A stretch of DNA of 64,000 bases, taken from Neelides folsomi. Lineage: Eukaryota; Arthropoda; Collembola; Neelipleona; Neelidae. Shown here piece after piece: positions 46,421 through 60,099 of this stretch. The position numbers and the translations under genes are program-made. Where the stretch lies: NCBI GenBank assembly GCA_034687125.1, contig JAQGBZ010000221.1, positions 42,411 to 106,410 of the forward strand, read 5' to 3'. Below the pieces are notes generated by a model that was given only the letters and a program-made list of their open reading frames with translations, had not been told where the DNA came from and searched no databases. The number at the start of each line of letters is the position of its first letter. Within the stretch, counting starts at the first letter, position 1.

Positions 46421-49400
46421 ATGAACCAAAAATTCGACCTAATTAAAAATTTAGAATCATCAAGAGAAAATGAGATTAAAGCACGGTATACTAAAATATT
46501 TTATTGATTTTTTACGTGTTAAAACATTCATTAAATTATCCATTTCTCAATATTGAACATTTCTTAATAAGTTTAACCCTTTACCCTAATTTGTACTGTT
46601 GTTTATAATTCAATATCGTAAATATTTTCACAGGTTGAAGGAAGTTAGTGTTGAAAACAAAGATGATTATGAAGAAGTTCGCAAGTTCATTGAAAATCAT
46701 CTTCACAGAGAAGCTCAAGAAGAAATCTTTGATTCATTTCAAATCTCTGAAGTTCTCACTCTCCTCAAGAATGTCGGAGAAAACACCGTTAAGGAATTAA
46801 GAGGTGAAGAAATCTTATGGCGTTCAATTACTTCCCAACTCATCCCATTAATCTTCACCTATTTCTCTTCAATCCTCGAAGATCAAAAGATTCGTCTGGA
46901 AAAGAGTAAATCTCGAGATGAGGATGATAAACATCAACAATTGTCCGCTGTTGAAACTCAGCTCTTTTTCTCTACACTTCACAAGACCATTCGAACAATT
47001 GTTATTTTCCTTAAAGCCCTCATCTCCCTTCGTCACCCTTTGACCAAAGAAGTTGACAAAGTTGGGCATGACATTGCTGATATTCTTCTAATGTCCCGGC
47101 TTGACATTGCCCTTGATATCAAATGCAACATGGGCCTTTGTCTCACGCAAATGTTTATCATTTCTTTGGGAGAGGAATCAATTGACTTGCTAATGTTCAT
47201 TCTTAATCCTGAGGATGCCAAAGAAAGGGAAAATCCCCTCGAAAATAAAATGAAGGAACTTTGTAAAAGCGAAATGAACCGAATTGTTCTTTCTATCGGG
47301 ATTTTGAGTAGCTTTACAGAAATTGGTCAATTGAAGATTTCGGATGATCAAATTGCTTCTCTTTTATATGAACTTGGAAACGATCTTATAAAACTGGACC
47401 ATGGGTAAGTTATATTCAATTATCCGAGTACATCTATAATTGTATGAAATTGAAATTGGCATTAAAATAAAACTAAAAATTAAACAATAATGCATTAATA
47501 AACAAAATTATTAATTATTTCAAACAACTTTACTAACCCGTTGTAATTTTTTTATTTGGTTCATTTATGTTTGACTTTATTTTAGTTATCGTTTACTTTA
47601 CTTTTATAGGGCAAAGGAAATTAAAAATTTAGGAGCATCCAGAGCCCTTGACATTTGGCTTGACAAAATCGTTCAAAGAAAAGAAAGCGTAAAACTTCTT
47701 GATCGTTTAGCTCCACTTTTTCCTTCATTGGAATTTTTCATTTTCAACAAAATGGATTTTCACATTGATGCTGTGAAAAATTGTTGTCGGTCAATTCTCT
47801 GTAATCTTTCAATCCTTTATGATTATATGAGTCTGGAAGATGATTCTAATTTGTACAAATTACTGTTGCAATTATTTCGTAAACCTACACATGTTAAATG
47901 GGTAAATAATACTTATTTGTGAACCAATTACTAACTATACTAGAGACCATTGAATGGTCAAAATAATTGAATATTTAATTTTTATTCAGATCGGAATTTC
48001 CTGTGTTGTTCGAAATAGTCCAAAATCCCTTCACTCAATTTATCTAATTGAAAAGTCAATTCCTTTCTCTTTATTAACCTGCGAACGAATGTTCGTTCAT
48101 CCGGTATGTTAATATTGTAATATAAACTTGAATTTACCCTATGTTAATTACCAATCTTTTTATAAAGTCATTTTAAATTTTCGATTTTTAGGCAACTGAA
48201 GCTTACATTGCTTTAATGAAGCATCATTTTGAAGCGAAACATCCTCAATTTGAAGAGATATGGCTTGATCCATTATTTCACGTACAAGAAACATTAAGAA
48301 CTGAAACCAATTGGCCGCAAAAGCGAGCAATTTTGCTATCTCTCTTTTGCCCAACTCGAACCGGAAATGAAGGAATCGTGGAACTTCTTCTATCGTCAGT
48401 TCTTTCCAAAATGCAATGTGGGAAATTTTCATTTCCTCGAACAGAATCTTCCCTCCTTGCAGTGGAAATTTTAAAGGTGGCATCCGAGAGAAAAATGTCA
48501 TCTGTGATTTCCTCAAATGACAATAACGAGAATTCTTTCCGTGGGATTGTTCCGAAGGATGTTTTGCATTCTTGGTTCTTTTCGGCAAATAAACAGGTAC
48601 AATTGAATACAATATGCATAAAATTCAAGATTACTAAATTACTTATTAGAGGCACAAAAGTGTAAATTTGTTATTTGTGTATTCTTAAATAATGTCATTA
48701 CTCTTTCAGATTCGACTTGCAGGGTTTTCCTTATTAATCGAATCAAAGAAGAGTTCTGAAGTCTTTACAATCGCTGATTTTGAATCCCTCAAAGTATTTT
48801 TCAAATATAATATTGTGAATCAAAGTCCAGCATTTCGCCAACAATTTATCTCCTACTTTAAAAAGGTATAAAATTTTAATTTAATTGAAATATTAAAAAT
48901 ATTATCTTTGGAAGTTTGCTCAATTCTTTAATCTTAATTGCAGTTAATGAAGAGACTAACTGATAGTAGAAGTTTGCTAAAACGCCAAAAGAATTTGAAA
49001 GCTCTCGAATCCTATACGGATTTCTTTAATTGGCTTTGGAATTTCTTAACCGAAGATGAAGGAATTCACGAAGGGGCGAATTTTGCTCGTCGATGCCAAT
49101 CGCTCGAATGCCTCTCGCTTCTCACTGAAAACTTCAAAATGGAAGAATTCTTAAAATTTGAATTGAACAGTTCTCCTTTCTTTTCCTCCCTCATTGACAC
49201 TTATGAAGTTAACAAATCGAAATGTCTTTCCATTCTTTCTCGACTTCCCATCAAGGATTTTGATAAAGAAGAAGAATGTTTAAAATACATTTCAACTGCT
49301 TGTGAGAATCTCTTCAGTTCTCGCCCTCCCGAGTCGGTCACTGGGAAATACTTATTGCTACTCGTCATTAATAAGTCAACTTTTCAATCTTCCACTTCTT

Positions 49401-52400
49401 GGGCGATTCTTAATAAGTTGTTTAAAATATTAGATGAACACGTTAAGAAAGTAATCAGTTTGATTTATTTAATAGTCAGCTCTAATCATCTCAATTTTAA
49501 AAGTTATAAAAACTTAATATTTAAATTATTATTCGTAGATTGATGAAACATCTTTAATTGAAGTGGCTGCTAAAAGTCCTTTGTATGGTTGTATGGCCGC
49601 ATTGAGAGCTATTTTCTGTTCAACGAAAAATTTTATCAAAGAAAGCGAAGGAGGATTGCAAAGTTATATTAAGGAAATTGTAAATCTTTGCTTTAAAATT
49701 AATTACATTATGTTTCCGGTTCTTGGATCTCCTGCCCCTGAAGGATTTTTACCAGGTACATTTCAATAAACCTTTTGCTAATAAAATTATTTATGTGTAG
49801 TATAATTACAGTATTTAAAATGTTTTTCTAGGTCTTGCAGACTCTTCCGATGATAAGTTGGTCGTGAGGTCTTTAAGTGCTCAAATGCTTCTGGTTTGTT
49901 CATGGCGATCGATGAAAGAAGCCTGTCTTTTACTTTCTGATATTTCAAATGTTTTCCCCATTGAAGGAGAGAATGAAAACTTTATTGTTTCTTATGCACA
50001 AGTAAAATACATAATTTTTCTCAAAGTTACAAATATTTACACGATCGATTTATTTTAGGATCATATGAATTGTAATTGACTCTACATTTATTGTTTAGAT
50101 TGTCGAGATTGGGAATCATCTTTTATATTTACTAAAGAATTTGATGCATAGAGGAGTATTTGAACAAGTTTTCGTTGGTTTTAAAATACTTTCAACTCGA
50201 TTATGGAGGTGAGAAAGATCCAAAACTTATTTTTTGTAATGAATTAAACGATTTTTTTTATTTAGGAGTGGATGCCGTAAACTTAATGAACTTCCTGAAA
50301 CCTGGTTGAACGCAGTTGTAAAAGACGAAGAACTTGAATCAAAGTGTACAATTACGAGACGAAGTGGGGGTCTACCGTTCATTTTTCAGGTTAACAGTTT
50401 AATAAACTTTGTTAAAATTACTCTTATTCAAGGAGCTTAAATCATGGGCGTAAATATGATTTTATGTATTAGGCGCTCTTATCGGGGGAAAGTAACAACG
50501 AAGTGTTTTTTAACAAATGGATTCACCGATTATTCGTTCATCAAGAGTCGATCAAAATGAGGGTAAAATAAATTAATTCTTGATATTAATAGAGTTGTAA
50601 TATAATAAATTATTTGTTTAGATTCATTCAATGAATATTCTTCGGAGTTTATTCAGAGATGCTGGATTTTCTCGTGGAATGATGCCATTTGTTCCATTGG
50701 GACTTAAAATGGCCTTTAAGGGGCTCAAATCTGGAGATTGGAATGTAAGAATATTTATTTAGTAAATATTCATGTTATTAAAATTCAACTTTAGATCACA
50801 ATTAACTTAAACTGTATTGTAATTATTTAATTGGGCATTTAAAAATCGATAATTTAATTTTAGGAAAGAAATTCTGGGTTGATGTTATATGGTTCAATAT
50901 TAAGAAGAACTTTTGGACCAAAAATGAACCTCATGAGCGGCTCAACATTCTTTTCCAAATTTCCCTTAATGTACGATTTCCTTCTTGGTGAATTGGAAGA
51001 GTTGAGTGCAGGAGTTCACACTTTCTCTGATTACACATATCATGTGCTCCTCTTGATCGCCTCTTTTGCTCCTCCTGTCAGAGTCGAAGATGAGCATTTT
51101 AAAGTAATTTAAACTTAAGTTCCACTAATTTTAAACAAAAAATAATTGAAAACCTAATCATTTAATTTGGTTTACTCGCAGCTTAATAAGTTCATTTATC
51201 ATGTTCAAAAATGTGGATCTAGTCCTGACTCCCATGTCGTAAGAATTTTTATTAAAATACATTATTAAATTAGATTTTAGATAAAGTAAATAGTTTTTAA
51301 AATTTCAAGAGTTTATTTTTCAAACAAAGCATCTATTTTAATTGATAAAATTATTATAATACTTTTTTACATCGCAGAGGAGACTTGCAGCCAAAGCCAT
51401 CATTCCTCTTTTATTGAACAAAGAAGAAATGCTTTTATTTATTGCTACATCATGTGAAAGCATTAAATCAGATAGTAAAAGCAACGAAATACATGGAACT
51501 TTAATTCAGGTAATTATTGAAGATTTGACAAATGATACATTTACAACATTTACAGACAAAATTTTGAACTATTCAAATCCTCTTTTTAATCTTCAAATTT
51601 GTCTAAATAATGATCCTTTTGGTAATTGTAGATTCATGCAATCTTAAGCCTTTTAAAGAGTTCATGTATCGAAGAAGAATGGGAATTTTTAAAACATGAT
51701 TTGAAAAGATCAATTCAACCATTAATGACTTCTGAAAATATCACAAGGAAATGTCCGGCTATATTGGAAATCCTAGTCGATATCTCTTCTGAACTACAAG
51801 GAGAATTTTGGGAATCAATTTATTTATCTTATAGAAAATGCTACGGGAATGTAACAAATCGACGTTTTATTCCTTGTTTACCCAATCTTGACATGAAAAT
51901 TGTGAATATTGTGATTGAAAAGGAATTAAGCTTGAGTGATAATTATGAAAAAATGATTTCTTGGGTTGAAAATGAAAATTTGCATTTTCTAACTCAACTT
52001 CTCAATTTCCTTGTTTGTGATGATAACAATTTTTCGTGGAATTTTGGAGTCGAAAAGACCTACGAGTTTGTCGTGAAAATTTGGAGAAAGGTCATGAAAC
52101 TTGTTGAGGAATTGAATGGGAAAAATATCGTTGAAGAGAAAATGCTCCTTTTCTTTGCTATTCTAGATTCCAACGTATATTTAGAATGGTTAAAAAACAA
52201 TGAAGAGGAGTTTAAACAATTCTGGAAAAAACTGTTCAATTTTCTTTTTAATCCACACGGAACCATTGAAGCCAAAGGAGGATGCATTCGCTTGTTGTTT
52301 AACATTTTATTTCAAACGCCGTTCTCAATAATAAAAGTAAATTATCTATTTTTTAATTGTAGTTGAGTTGACTTCTTTTAAATCTATTTTATAGGATGAA

Positions 52401-54421
52401 GAATTTCGACTTTGTGATCTATTTTTTGAACTGACGGAATCTTCATGCGAAGACGAACTTCGACTTGCAATTGCTCATTCGGCTCCTCATATTCCAATTA
52501 ACAGCATAAATAAATTACAAGGTTTGTCTTTAAAACTCATTTGGATTAAACTGATTGTTATTTACAGGCTTGGAGAAAGTTTCACTTTTGACCCAGAGAA
52601 AGAAAGAAACTGAAATAAATGAAAATTTCTATTTATTTCACTTAAAACCTGCGAAACTTTCAAATTTCTTTTTCTTACTCTAAAAAATTTTTCCTTCTCC
52701 AAAGTTCTTTATATAAAACTAATATAATTTGTTGATTAATATTTTATTTAAAGATAAAAATGTCCCAATAAACTATAAATGTCAAGTTGTTAAACAAATT
52801 GTTTCAAAACATTCATGAACCACCAACAAAGAAACAATTTTCTTACCTATGCTTTAAATGCTTCAAAATTACTCCCGGTTGGTTGTACCGCAGACGAATC
52901 TGGGTGTAACGCAAACGGTTTATCTTATGATTTTCTTCTTTCCGAACTTTACTTCCGAATGCTTTAAGCTTTATCGACAGGCACTTTCTCATTAAATACT
53001 TTTACTTCCCTTTTTAAATTGTCAAAAACTCTTCTAAGAATTCGAATCTCTCATCTATTGTAGAATTAGCGACTGAGGGCCAATTGCTCAAAGAATTGTA
53101 GGAATCCATTAAGAAAATTTAGTTTTAATAAAATATATTCTACGAATACTAACCTAACAAATATTTGTCGATGGAATGGATGGAAAATAAGAATCAAATT
53201 CAAAATATTGCATATTTTAGTTGGATGGGAATGCCTTGATTTAGATGGCGTTAATTTTCTAAATTTCAGTCTAATTTTTCACTTTTAGTTATTGAGAAAT
53301 AAATAGAAACTTTCTGAAATATTTCACTTGGCCCAAAGTGAAATAAACTGAAATAAAGAAATATTTCAGAAAGTTTCTAATCCCAAGCCTGGTTATTTAT
53401 ATTTTTTGAAAGGAACAATTTACTAAACAATGACAATGAGTCAATGAGACTTTAAATTGTAATATAATGACCTAATTAAACTTTATTCATTTTTAGTGTT
53501 AAATCAATGTAAAATATTTATGGGAATATTTCGGCTCTTACAAGATGATGAGATTTGCGTTCGAGAAATTCTGCACCGGAAGCTTCCGAATGAAACTCCT
53601 TATTGTGATAGAAAATCGCTGGAAGTTACTGTAAGGGCTTTTTACAATATCCTATCATATCAAATTACATTTCCATTTTTCTTTTTAATGAATCTTTTTA
53701 AATCCCTCATTACGATTAAAATAGATGGGAGTTTACCTAAATAGTTTCGTAAGTTGTTTTCCGAACGAAGGCCTCGTGGCTCTCATTGGACTTTTATTTC
53801 GTCGAGAGAATGAAATCCGAGTCGAAGGAGACGAGAACGTAAATTAAAAATTTTAAATAATACAAATTGTATACCTGTATATGCGACCTATACCAATCTA
53901 CATATTAACTCTGCTTAGCCATTATTGATTCGTGTCATATTCCATAAGGTTAAACCTTTAAAAATGCACATTTAATATCACGCCTACGAATAAAAATTAT
54001 ATTTACGCATTCCTTAATATTTTCGTATTGTTTGAATGCGTAGGAGGAAGACGAGGATCGCGTATTTGATAAATCGGAAATGAACATTTTTGCTGAGGAA
54101 GTTTTACTTGCTAAAGTTCTTGAAGAAGAATTGATCAAATTGCCACAACTCCGTCTTCAGCTTACGGATTTCTTCCTCCATGGCATAATGACACCTTCAC
54201 TATATCAAATATTCCAAACTCTTTGTGGAGAAAGCTGGGACGAAGGGGAGATTTCGCTTAAAGCTATTCTTACCAACAAATTTCATCCAGACTCTCCACG
54301 GAATAATTCAACGAAAGTGGAAGGAGCAAAGAGGTTGGTAATGGAAATTATTATGAAAGTTCTCAATGAACCAATCCAAGCAATGACAAATTCACTAAAT
54401 GCATTTGATTTAAACACTTGA
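46421..54421 (+). CDS. THADA: THADA/Trm732-type tRNA 2'-O-methylation scaffold
   Basis: Large helical-repeat protein that works with the FTSJ1/Trm7 methyltransferase to modify position 32 of tRNA anticodon loops; it is also linked to energy balance in flies. Exon 1 (46421-46485, MNQKFDLIKNLESSRENEIK) joins in phase to a long exon at 46634. About 20 further exons encode alpha-solenoid sequence. The DUF2428 core shows SPLYGCMAALRAIF, VLGSPAPEGFLP, VVRSLSAQMLLVCSWRSMKE, ACLLLSDISNVFP, then TITRRSGGLPFIFQALLSGE, FRDAGFSRGMMPF and MSGSTFFSKFPLMYDFLL. A late exon has DRVFDKSEMNIFAEEVLLAK. The protein should be about 1500 residues, somewhat shorter than human THADA (1953). The intron at about 52520-53490 contains a hAT-like element. 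The stop is at 54419-54421. Confidence 0.92.
52565..53391. mobile_element. hAT-like MITE with 8-bp target duplication in a THADA intron
   Basis: The element starts CAGGCTTGG at 52565 and ends with the complement CCAAGCCTG at 53391. It is flanked on both sides by GTTATTTA (52557-52564 and 53392-53399). An 8-bp duplication and ends beginning CAGG are typical of hAT transposons. Subterminal blocks containing GAAAGTTTC and GAAATAAA repeat in both orientations, as transposase-binding sites often do. No transposase frame is present, so it is non-autonomous. Confidence 0.85.
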
Positions 54422-56222
54422 GGATAATTTGATAATTAAATGGTTTTGTTCATTGTTATTTTTCTAAGAAAAGTTGGAATTAATTTTTTTTAAATAGACC
54501 AAAAAATAAAGAATCAATGGTCAAAGCTGATGATTGTTTACTGAATCTAATTTTCAAATATTACTTGTACTTATATTTAGTCATTATTTAGAAAGAATCT
54601 TTGGCTTCTTTAGTGAAGCTTTCATTTACAGAAGGATTTACTCATTGTTTGGTCCAATCCTTCTGGCTAAATATTGTAAACATCCCTCATGTATTTCATT
54701 CAGAAAGTGATTGATTTCCTCATGTTCGGAATGGTTAAAAGAATTCTCACTGTTACTCGTATTTCATTCTTTGGAATTGATTGATTAAGAATAAGAATGA
54801 AAGTTGGAAAGGAAATTGAATCCAAAAAGGCAAACATTCACTTGAAGGTAAAAGAATGAAATTCGGTTTTTATACTGAAAAATCAGTTCATCGCTAATAC
54901 CAATTGAATGAATTCTTTCATTTCCAATTTCACATTGTCCAGGCTTCTATTTTTCAATGAGTTTTTCATTAAACTGTTAATTCATTTTCTGTGAATTACG
55001 AAGAATTTTCAATCCCTCAGACTCGTTTAACACATCCAGACTCATTTTAAGTAAGAGAGAAACTTGGGGAAATTAAATCTTTGAAAATTGTATTACCCTG
55101 CATTTTTCAGATATGAACAAAATTGGATTTTCCTTATTACCTATTTGCATGAATTGAATTTATATATTATATATATATATATATATATCATTTCCTTTCC
55201 AGCGTGGGAGTTTCCTCATATGAATTTGAAAGATTGAAAGTTTAGGCTTTTCTATTACATTGTGTGTTTTGTCTCTTCGTTTCTTCATTAATTTTATGCT
55301 AATAAGAACTTAAATGAGGTTCTAGGAACTTTAATCACCTTTAATATTCTCTCAATAAGTAACTTACCTGGAATAAGTTACGAAGACTATATATACATAC
55401 ATAATAATATCTAGGTAGGTATGTATGACATATTTATGTTTTAGGTAGAATACATAGGTAACTACATAAGGTATATTTTGTACTATACCTAAGTGTATAT
55501 CTACATATTTAGTAGTTTTTCTTTTGTATGATCCAATTTAGCTGAGTGAGTGAGTTGAATCACCTTTTGAAGATCAAAAATACCCGCCACTCTACTAAAA
55601 TTAGCAAAGTATCCAGGATGTAAAATTTTCATTTGATGTAAAAATACATTAGTAAACCTTCCTATAAAATTTTGTCCAGACTTAATTTATCAGTTATTAC
55701 ATGCGAAACTACTTACTTTAAATAGGTAAATTCAGGTAATATGTACTACTTATGGTTCACTTTGTACATGTAACAAATGTTATAAATTATAAAGCATGTA
55801 TTGTATTGTAATACAGTACATTGTGTACAATTCCTAGTGCTTCACTTTAACTATCATAGTCAGTTTCTTTAAGTTCATCGCTAGCAAATTGAAAAGGCCT
55901 TTGGCAAAGCATGTAAATGTCACATTATCTAATATTTAAGTGATTATAAAGCGTAGAATCTCTGAGAGTAAAAGCCATTGAGTGAAAGGGGGATGAAGCA
56001 TTTTTCATATTTATTTTCCCCTGACAGCCTGTTGCATTTGATTTAAAAAGCGTGGGAGTGAAATGAAAAGGGTCGGATACATCAAAGGTCTAAGGGCCTT
56101 CCTAACTCTTCCTCTACAATGAAGGTAAGTTGATTGACGCGAGTAAAGTGAGTGCGCGTGGTGGGTGATGGGCTTTTGATATAAAAAGAGAAAACATCCC
56201 AGGTTTCCTTTTCTCGAGAGCA
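54422..56222. other. 1.8-kb AT-rich intergenic region
   Basis: No gene found. It contains the THADA 3' UTR, a (TA)n microsatellite at 55161-55188 and TAGGTA-rich stretches around 55390-55510. The last 120 bases, GC-richer, are the likely promoter and 5' UTR of the LDLa gene. Confidence 0.45.
55161..55188. repeat. (TA)n microsatellite
   Basis: About 28 bases of nearly pure alternating T and A in an intergenic region. Confidence 0.8.
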
Positions 56223-58410
56223 ATGGAAGTGTGCGTGTTGTTCGGCCTTTGCTTTCTTGTCACCGTCACCATCGGTTCTGGGGAAATTCTGTTCCCCCGG
56301 ACAGGCCTTCAACCACACCATCAATTGGACAAAAGATATCCAATTCACATCGACCCGCTCTTCATTTCGCTTGGAGGCAAACTTTGGATAAAAACTGGAG
56401 GTAACAAAATTAAGTTAATTTTTTTAGAAATTTTGAAAACGCTCAATGGTGAATCTTTAACTAAATGAATATCTCGCGTAATGCTCTATCTACACAATGT
56501 TCCTTTCTGGATTTAAAATTTTTAGATGTCAATGTAAAAAGAGAAAAGAATTGCATATTTTTATGTCAATTCTGCATTTAGATTATGATGAACCTAAAAG
56601 TAAAGGTTATAATTACTGAAATTTAATTACTGTTGAAAAGAGAAAGCGTGGGTGAAATTTTGCAAGAAGTTCTTTTCTCAGTTTTGATTAAATAAAGGAA
56701 ACTTCTAATATTAGGCAATTTCACCCTATCTATCAAAAATAGAATTATAGTAAACTTTTACCGTTTGTTCTTTGTTCTTGCTCATAGTGAAATAATAAAA
56801 GACTTTCGTTTAATCAACCTAATTGACAAACCATTATTTTCAATACCGTGCTTATGTCAGTTGATTAGTGAAAAGAGTGAAACTTTTACCAACTGGAAAA
56901 TTCTGACATTCAAGGAAACACTATACAAAAACAGTACAAATTCACTTAAGCGCTGCACGCTTAAAGCATAATGCAGCGTAATGGCACTTGGATGGTGAAT
57001 AGAGGGATATAATATCTTCATTTTATACTATACATGTCTTCACGTAACATCGCTGTGACCGGAGTTATCAGCGTGTAACCAATTCCCATACATAGAAATC
57101 CTCAAATTTCAGATATTTCCACCTCATGAAACTTTTATTGATTTTAGATATACTGTAATGGAGGAGATCCAAGCGCAACCAAAAATTTCAATTGTCTCAA
57201 ATTCTCTAGCATGCTATCTTGTGCGCGCATATTTGGCATAGGATTGTCAAATAAAATGTATCCATACCTTTTATTATTAGGATACGTTTACTCATTGTCA
57301 AAATAAATAAAAGTTTATGAATTAAAACTGCGGGACGGCGGTTTTTCTTACAGATTATTTATTTTAATTTATATTTTAGAAAATTTGAACTTATAAATAA
57401 AGATTCATGACTATTTCTATATCCGGGAAATATATAAAAAATGAGAAGTTTTTGTGAACCCTGTAGCGTATTTTACTTAATCATCATGAGCCAGTTAAGA
57501 TTTGAATAGGTTTTGTATATGAACTATAGCTAACTTTTCATTGCGCACATATTTACTTCTATGACATACCTTTCAAATCCGAGAGACTTACGAGATATTG
57601 TGAAATCGTGTATTTTAAATGGACAAAAAGAAGCGTTATGGGGAAAATGAGACAATGAAATTTTGGGCTACGCCTGGATCTCCTCAATGATAAAAAATGA
57701 TAAATCATCACTCTCGTTGATGTTAAATAATGATTATTTAAATTTATCTATTTATGTAAAATACATTATCCCTATTAGGTAGTCTTGTATTACTTGGACT
57801 AGCCTGTACAAACATTCAGTCAATTTTGTAAAGTTGATTTATAAGTTCAAATTAAAGTTTTGAGCATGTTCACTTTCTTATTTATTATCAGAGTGTCCAA
57901 AGTCAATAGACGGTCATTCCAAATACTTATGTCCATCTCCATCGGAAAAATCTATTGGACCAAGCCGATGGATTTGCATCGAGGACTGGCAGGTGTGTAT
58001 TATCACTTTATTCTCCTTCTATTCATGCAAAAATCTTATTTTATCTTTTTAAATGTATTGAGTTTTAAAATGTCCATAGATTATCTACGTTTAAATATAC
58101 AATGATCTATTAACTACTGAATAAGGTTTGCGATGGAGTGGAGCACTGTCCAAATGGCGAAGACGAGGATCTCAAAGAATGCATGTTTTTTAAAGTCGTA
58201 AGTACGAAATACGCTTACCTATAATGTATTGTTAATGTTAATTACTTATTTAGCTTGTATTCTACTTTAACAACAAAATAAAAATCTTTTTTCTTTAAGA
58301 TTCAGACTCAGCTCGATATCCTAACAGCGACAGTTGGGAGAGCGGACAACGGGAACGTTGATGAAGAAAGCTTCAAGTTTTACACCCCGGATGATAATAA
58401 TGTAATTTAG
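56223..58410 (+). CDS. Secreted LDL-receptor class A protein, prohormone-4-like
   Basis: Four exons (56223-56400, 57892-57992, 58126-58197, 58303-58410) join in phase to 152 residues. Residues 1-20 form a signal peptide (MEVCVLFGLCFLVTVTIGSG). A dibasic KR follows HHQLD near residue 38, releasing a segment that starts YPIHIDPLFISLGGK. One LDLa module comes next, with six cysteines: ECPKSIDGHSKYLC, RWICIEDWQVCDG, EHCPNGEDEDLKEC. The calcium-binding D-x-x-x-D-x-x-x-x-DE pattern is intact. A short helical C-terminus (IQTQLDILTATVGRAD) completes it. Signal peptide, dibasic-flanked IDP/IDL-type peptide and then LDLa is the architecture of arthropod prohormone-4 / IDLSRF-like precursors, and I infer that kind of neuropeptide precursor; the peptide itself is not a close match. 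The first intron is long (1.5 kb). Confidence 0.8.
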
Positions 58411-59040
58411 TTATTGAAGAAGAACTGAACTAGCCAATAAATCCACCATTGAAATCTTCATTCAAGTTCATTTAATTCCATCTTTCACAATTCTCCACAT
58501 CATTTAACAAAACTACTACTACATATACATACTACCACAATGTATAAATTTTGTACAAATCCTTTTACTACTTTTATGTAATTTCAATTTGTACTCTCTA
58601 TTAGTGGTCTTATTTGACTTTAATTTCTAACAGACAGGTGCACAATATTTAACATTAACCTTACAACTACAGTCAACTTATCTTACTTATATTTACTATT
58701 ACAATACAGGTATGTAGCTGTAAGATTAGTACTGTCAACCTACAGTTCAAATATGAAATTGTATTAAATGTAGCTCTAAATCTTGTCCAAAAATAAATAA
58801 ATTACAAGGGAATTAAAAAGTAAATATGAGATTTAATGAAAGATTGGATACAAAAAACAAATAAACCAATTACATACTGACCGTATTAATAACCTCTTGT
58901 TCTTACTATAAAAACTTTAATACTTTTTGTTATTGACTAACTGTATGAAAGATTTTGGCGAAAACATCATAAAACCCATTTTTTTCTCAGAAATAACAAA
59001 CAAATAAAAACATTAATGTGAGATTAAAAATGCTTAAAAT
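58411..59040. other. Convergent spacer
   Basis: AT-rich region between convergent genes; presumably the 3' UTRs. No gene seen. Confidence 0.4.
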
Positions 59041-60099
59041 CTACAAATTGAGTATACAAATTCCTGAGTATTCTTCTTCCATCTGCTTCGTAAAGCTTAC
59101 AACACTGGTGAGAACAAATGAGATGAAAGAGTATGTGAAGAAGAAAGCCAAAAGAACATTGACCTTCTCAACTGAAAAGAAAATGGCTAAGACGAAGAGC
59201 GGGAAGAGAAGAAGAGACACAAGACACGTTCCCCAAAACCAAATCTTCAATTTCACCTTATTCATCTGTTAATTATTTTTTAAATGATGCATTTATTAAA
59301 AGTTGGATTTACGATTCTGAATATAACACTTATTTAGTTAACTAAACATAGGTTAAGTAAAGAAAAAAATTGTTTGTGTACCTCTTTGATTCCTTCGTAT
59401 AACTGGAAAGAAAAAGCAAGTTGAGCAGAAAGAACGAACAATATTGAAAGGAAGAAAACACCTTTTGACAAGTCTATAAAAATAAAATACCAAACTCATC
59501 CAAATGTCCCATTTAACTTATCAACTAAAATATACGTCAAAATACGTCTAAATAAATAAATACCCTCTGAACTCTGAAATGAACAAAAAGATTTACATGA
59601 ACAAACTTCAAATGAAACCAAATAAAAACTTCAAACGGCTGTTTTATGAAAAGAAGTAGTGAATTTCTATTGATGCTTACAGGTATACTCCAATGTTTAA
59701 TTTCCGAAAAGTGAATTCAGGTGAGTTCTAATTAAAGCTCTCCCTAAAGAGCGTGGGGCAGAGTTTCGTGGGAAAAGTTCTAGAAATAAAGAGTTCGAAC
59801 CGGTGAACGAGAGGAAAATTGCCAGATCCGAGTTATTCTGAGCGTCGTAAATCCTCCCACGACCGCACAAAACGACGATGGCTAGGAGGGTGAAGAGCAA
59901 AAGCCCCACGGTCGTCCCACACTGCAATTATAAATATTGAACATATTACAGAAGCTGTACGAAGTGAGTCAAGTGACCCATTTATTCTATTTACCAGGAA
60001 AATTTATGGGATTGAAAATGAAAGGCGTACGATTTGAAGGAGAGCAACGGCTCTTGTGAGTGTCCGAGCTGAATAGCCACACGGAACCTGAATACACAT
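59041..60099 (-). CDS. Four-transmembrane membrane protein, family unknown
   Basis: I do not recognise this family. The model starts at 60099 (MCIQVPCGYSARTLTRAVAL) and splices at a GTACGC donor, in phase, to an exon at 59921 that completes the first TM helix (CGTTVGLLLFTLLAIVVLCG). A second TM helix (GVFFLSILFVLSAQLAFSF, about 59470-59410), a third (WFWGTCLVSLLLFPLFVLAI) and a fourth (VNVLLAFFFTYSFISFVLTS) follow, ending ICILNL. Size (about 165 residues) and topology resemble MARVEL/claudin/clarin-type tetraspans, but no signature is clear. The 3' end of exon 2 is unresolved: the open frame runs on to a stop at about 59697. A tiny AGTTCAGAGG segment (59564-59573) with good splice sites might be a 10-nt microexon. 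Confidence 0.6.
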
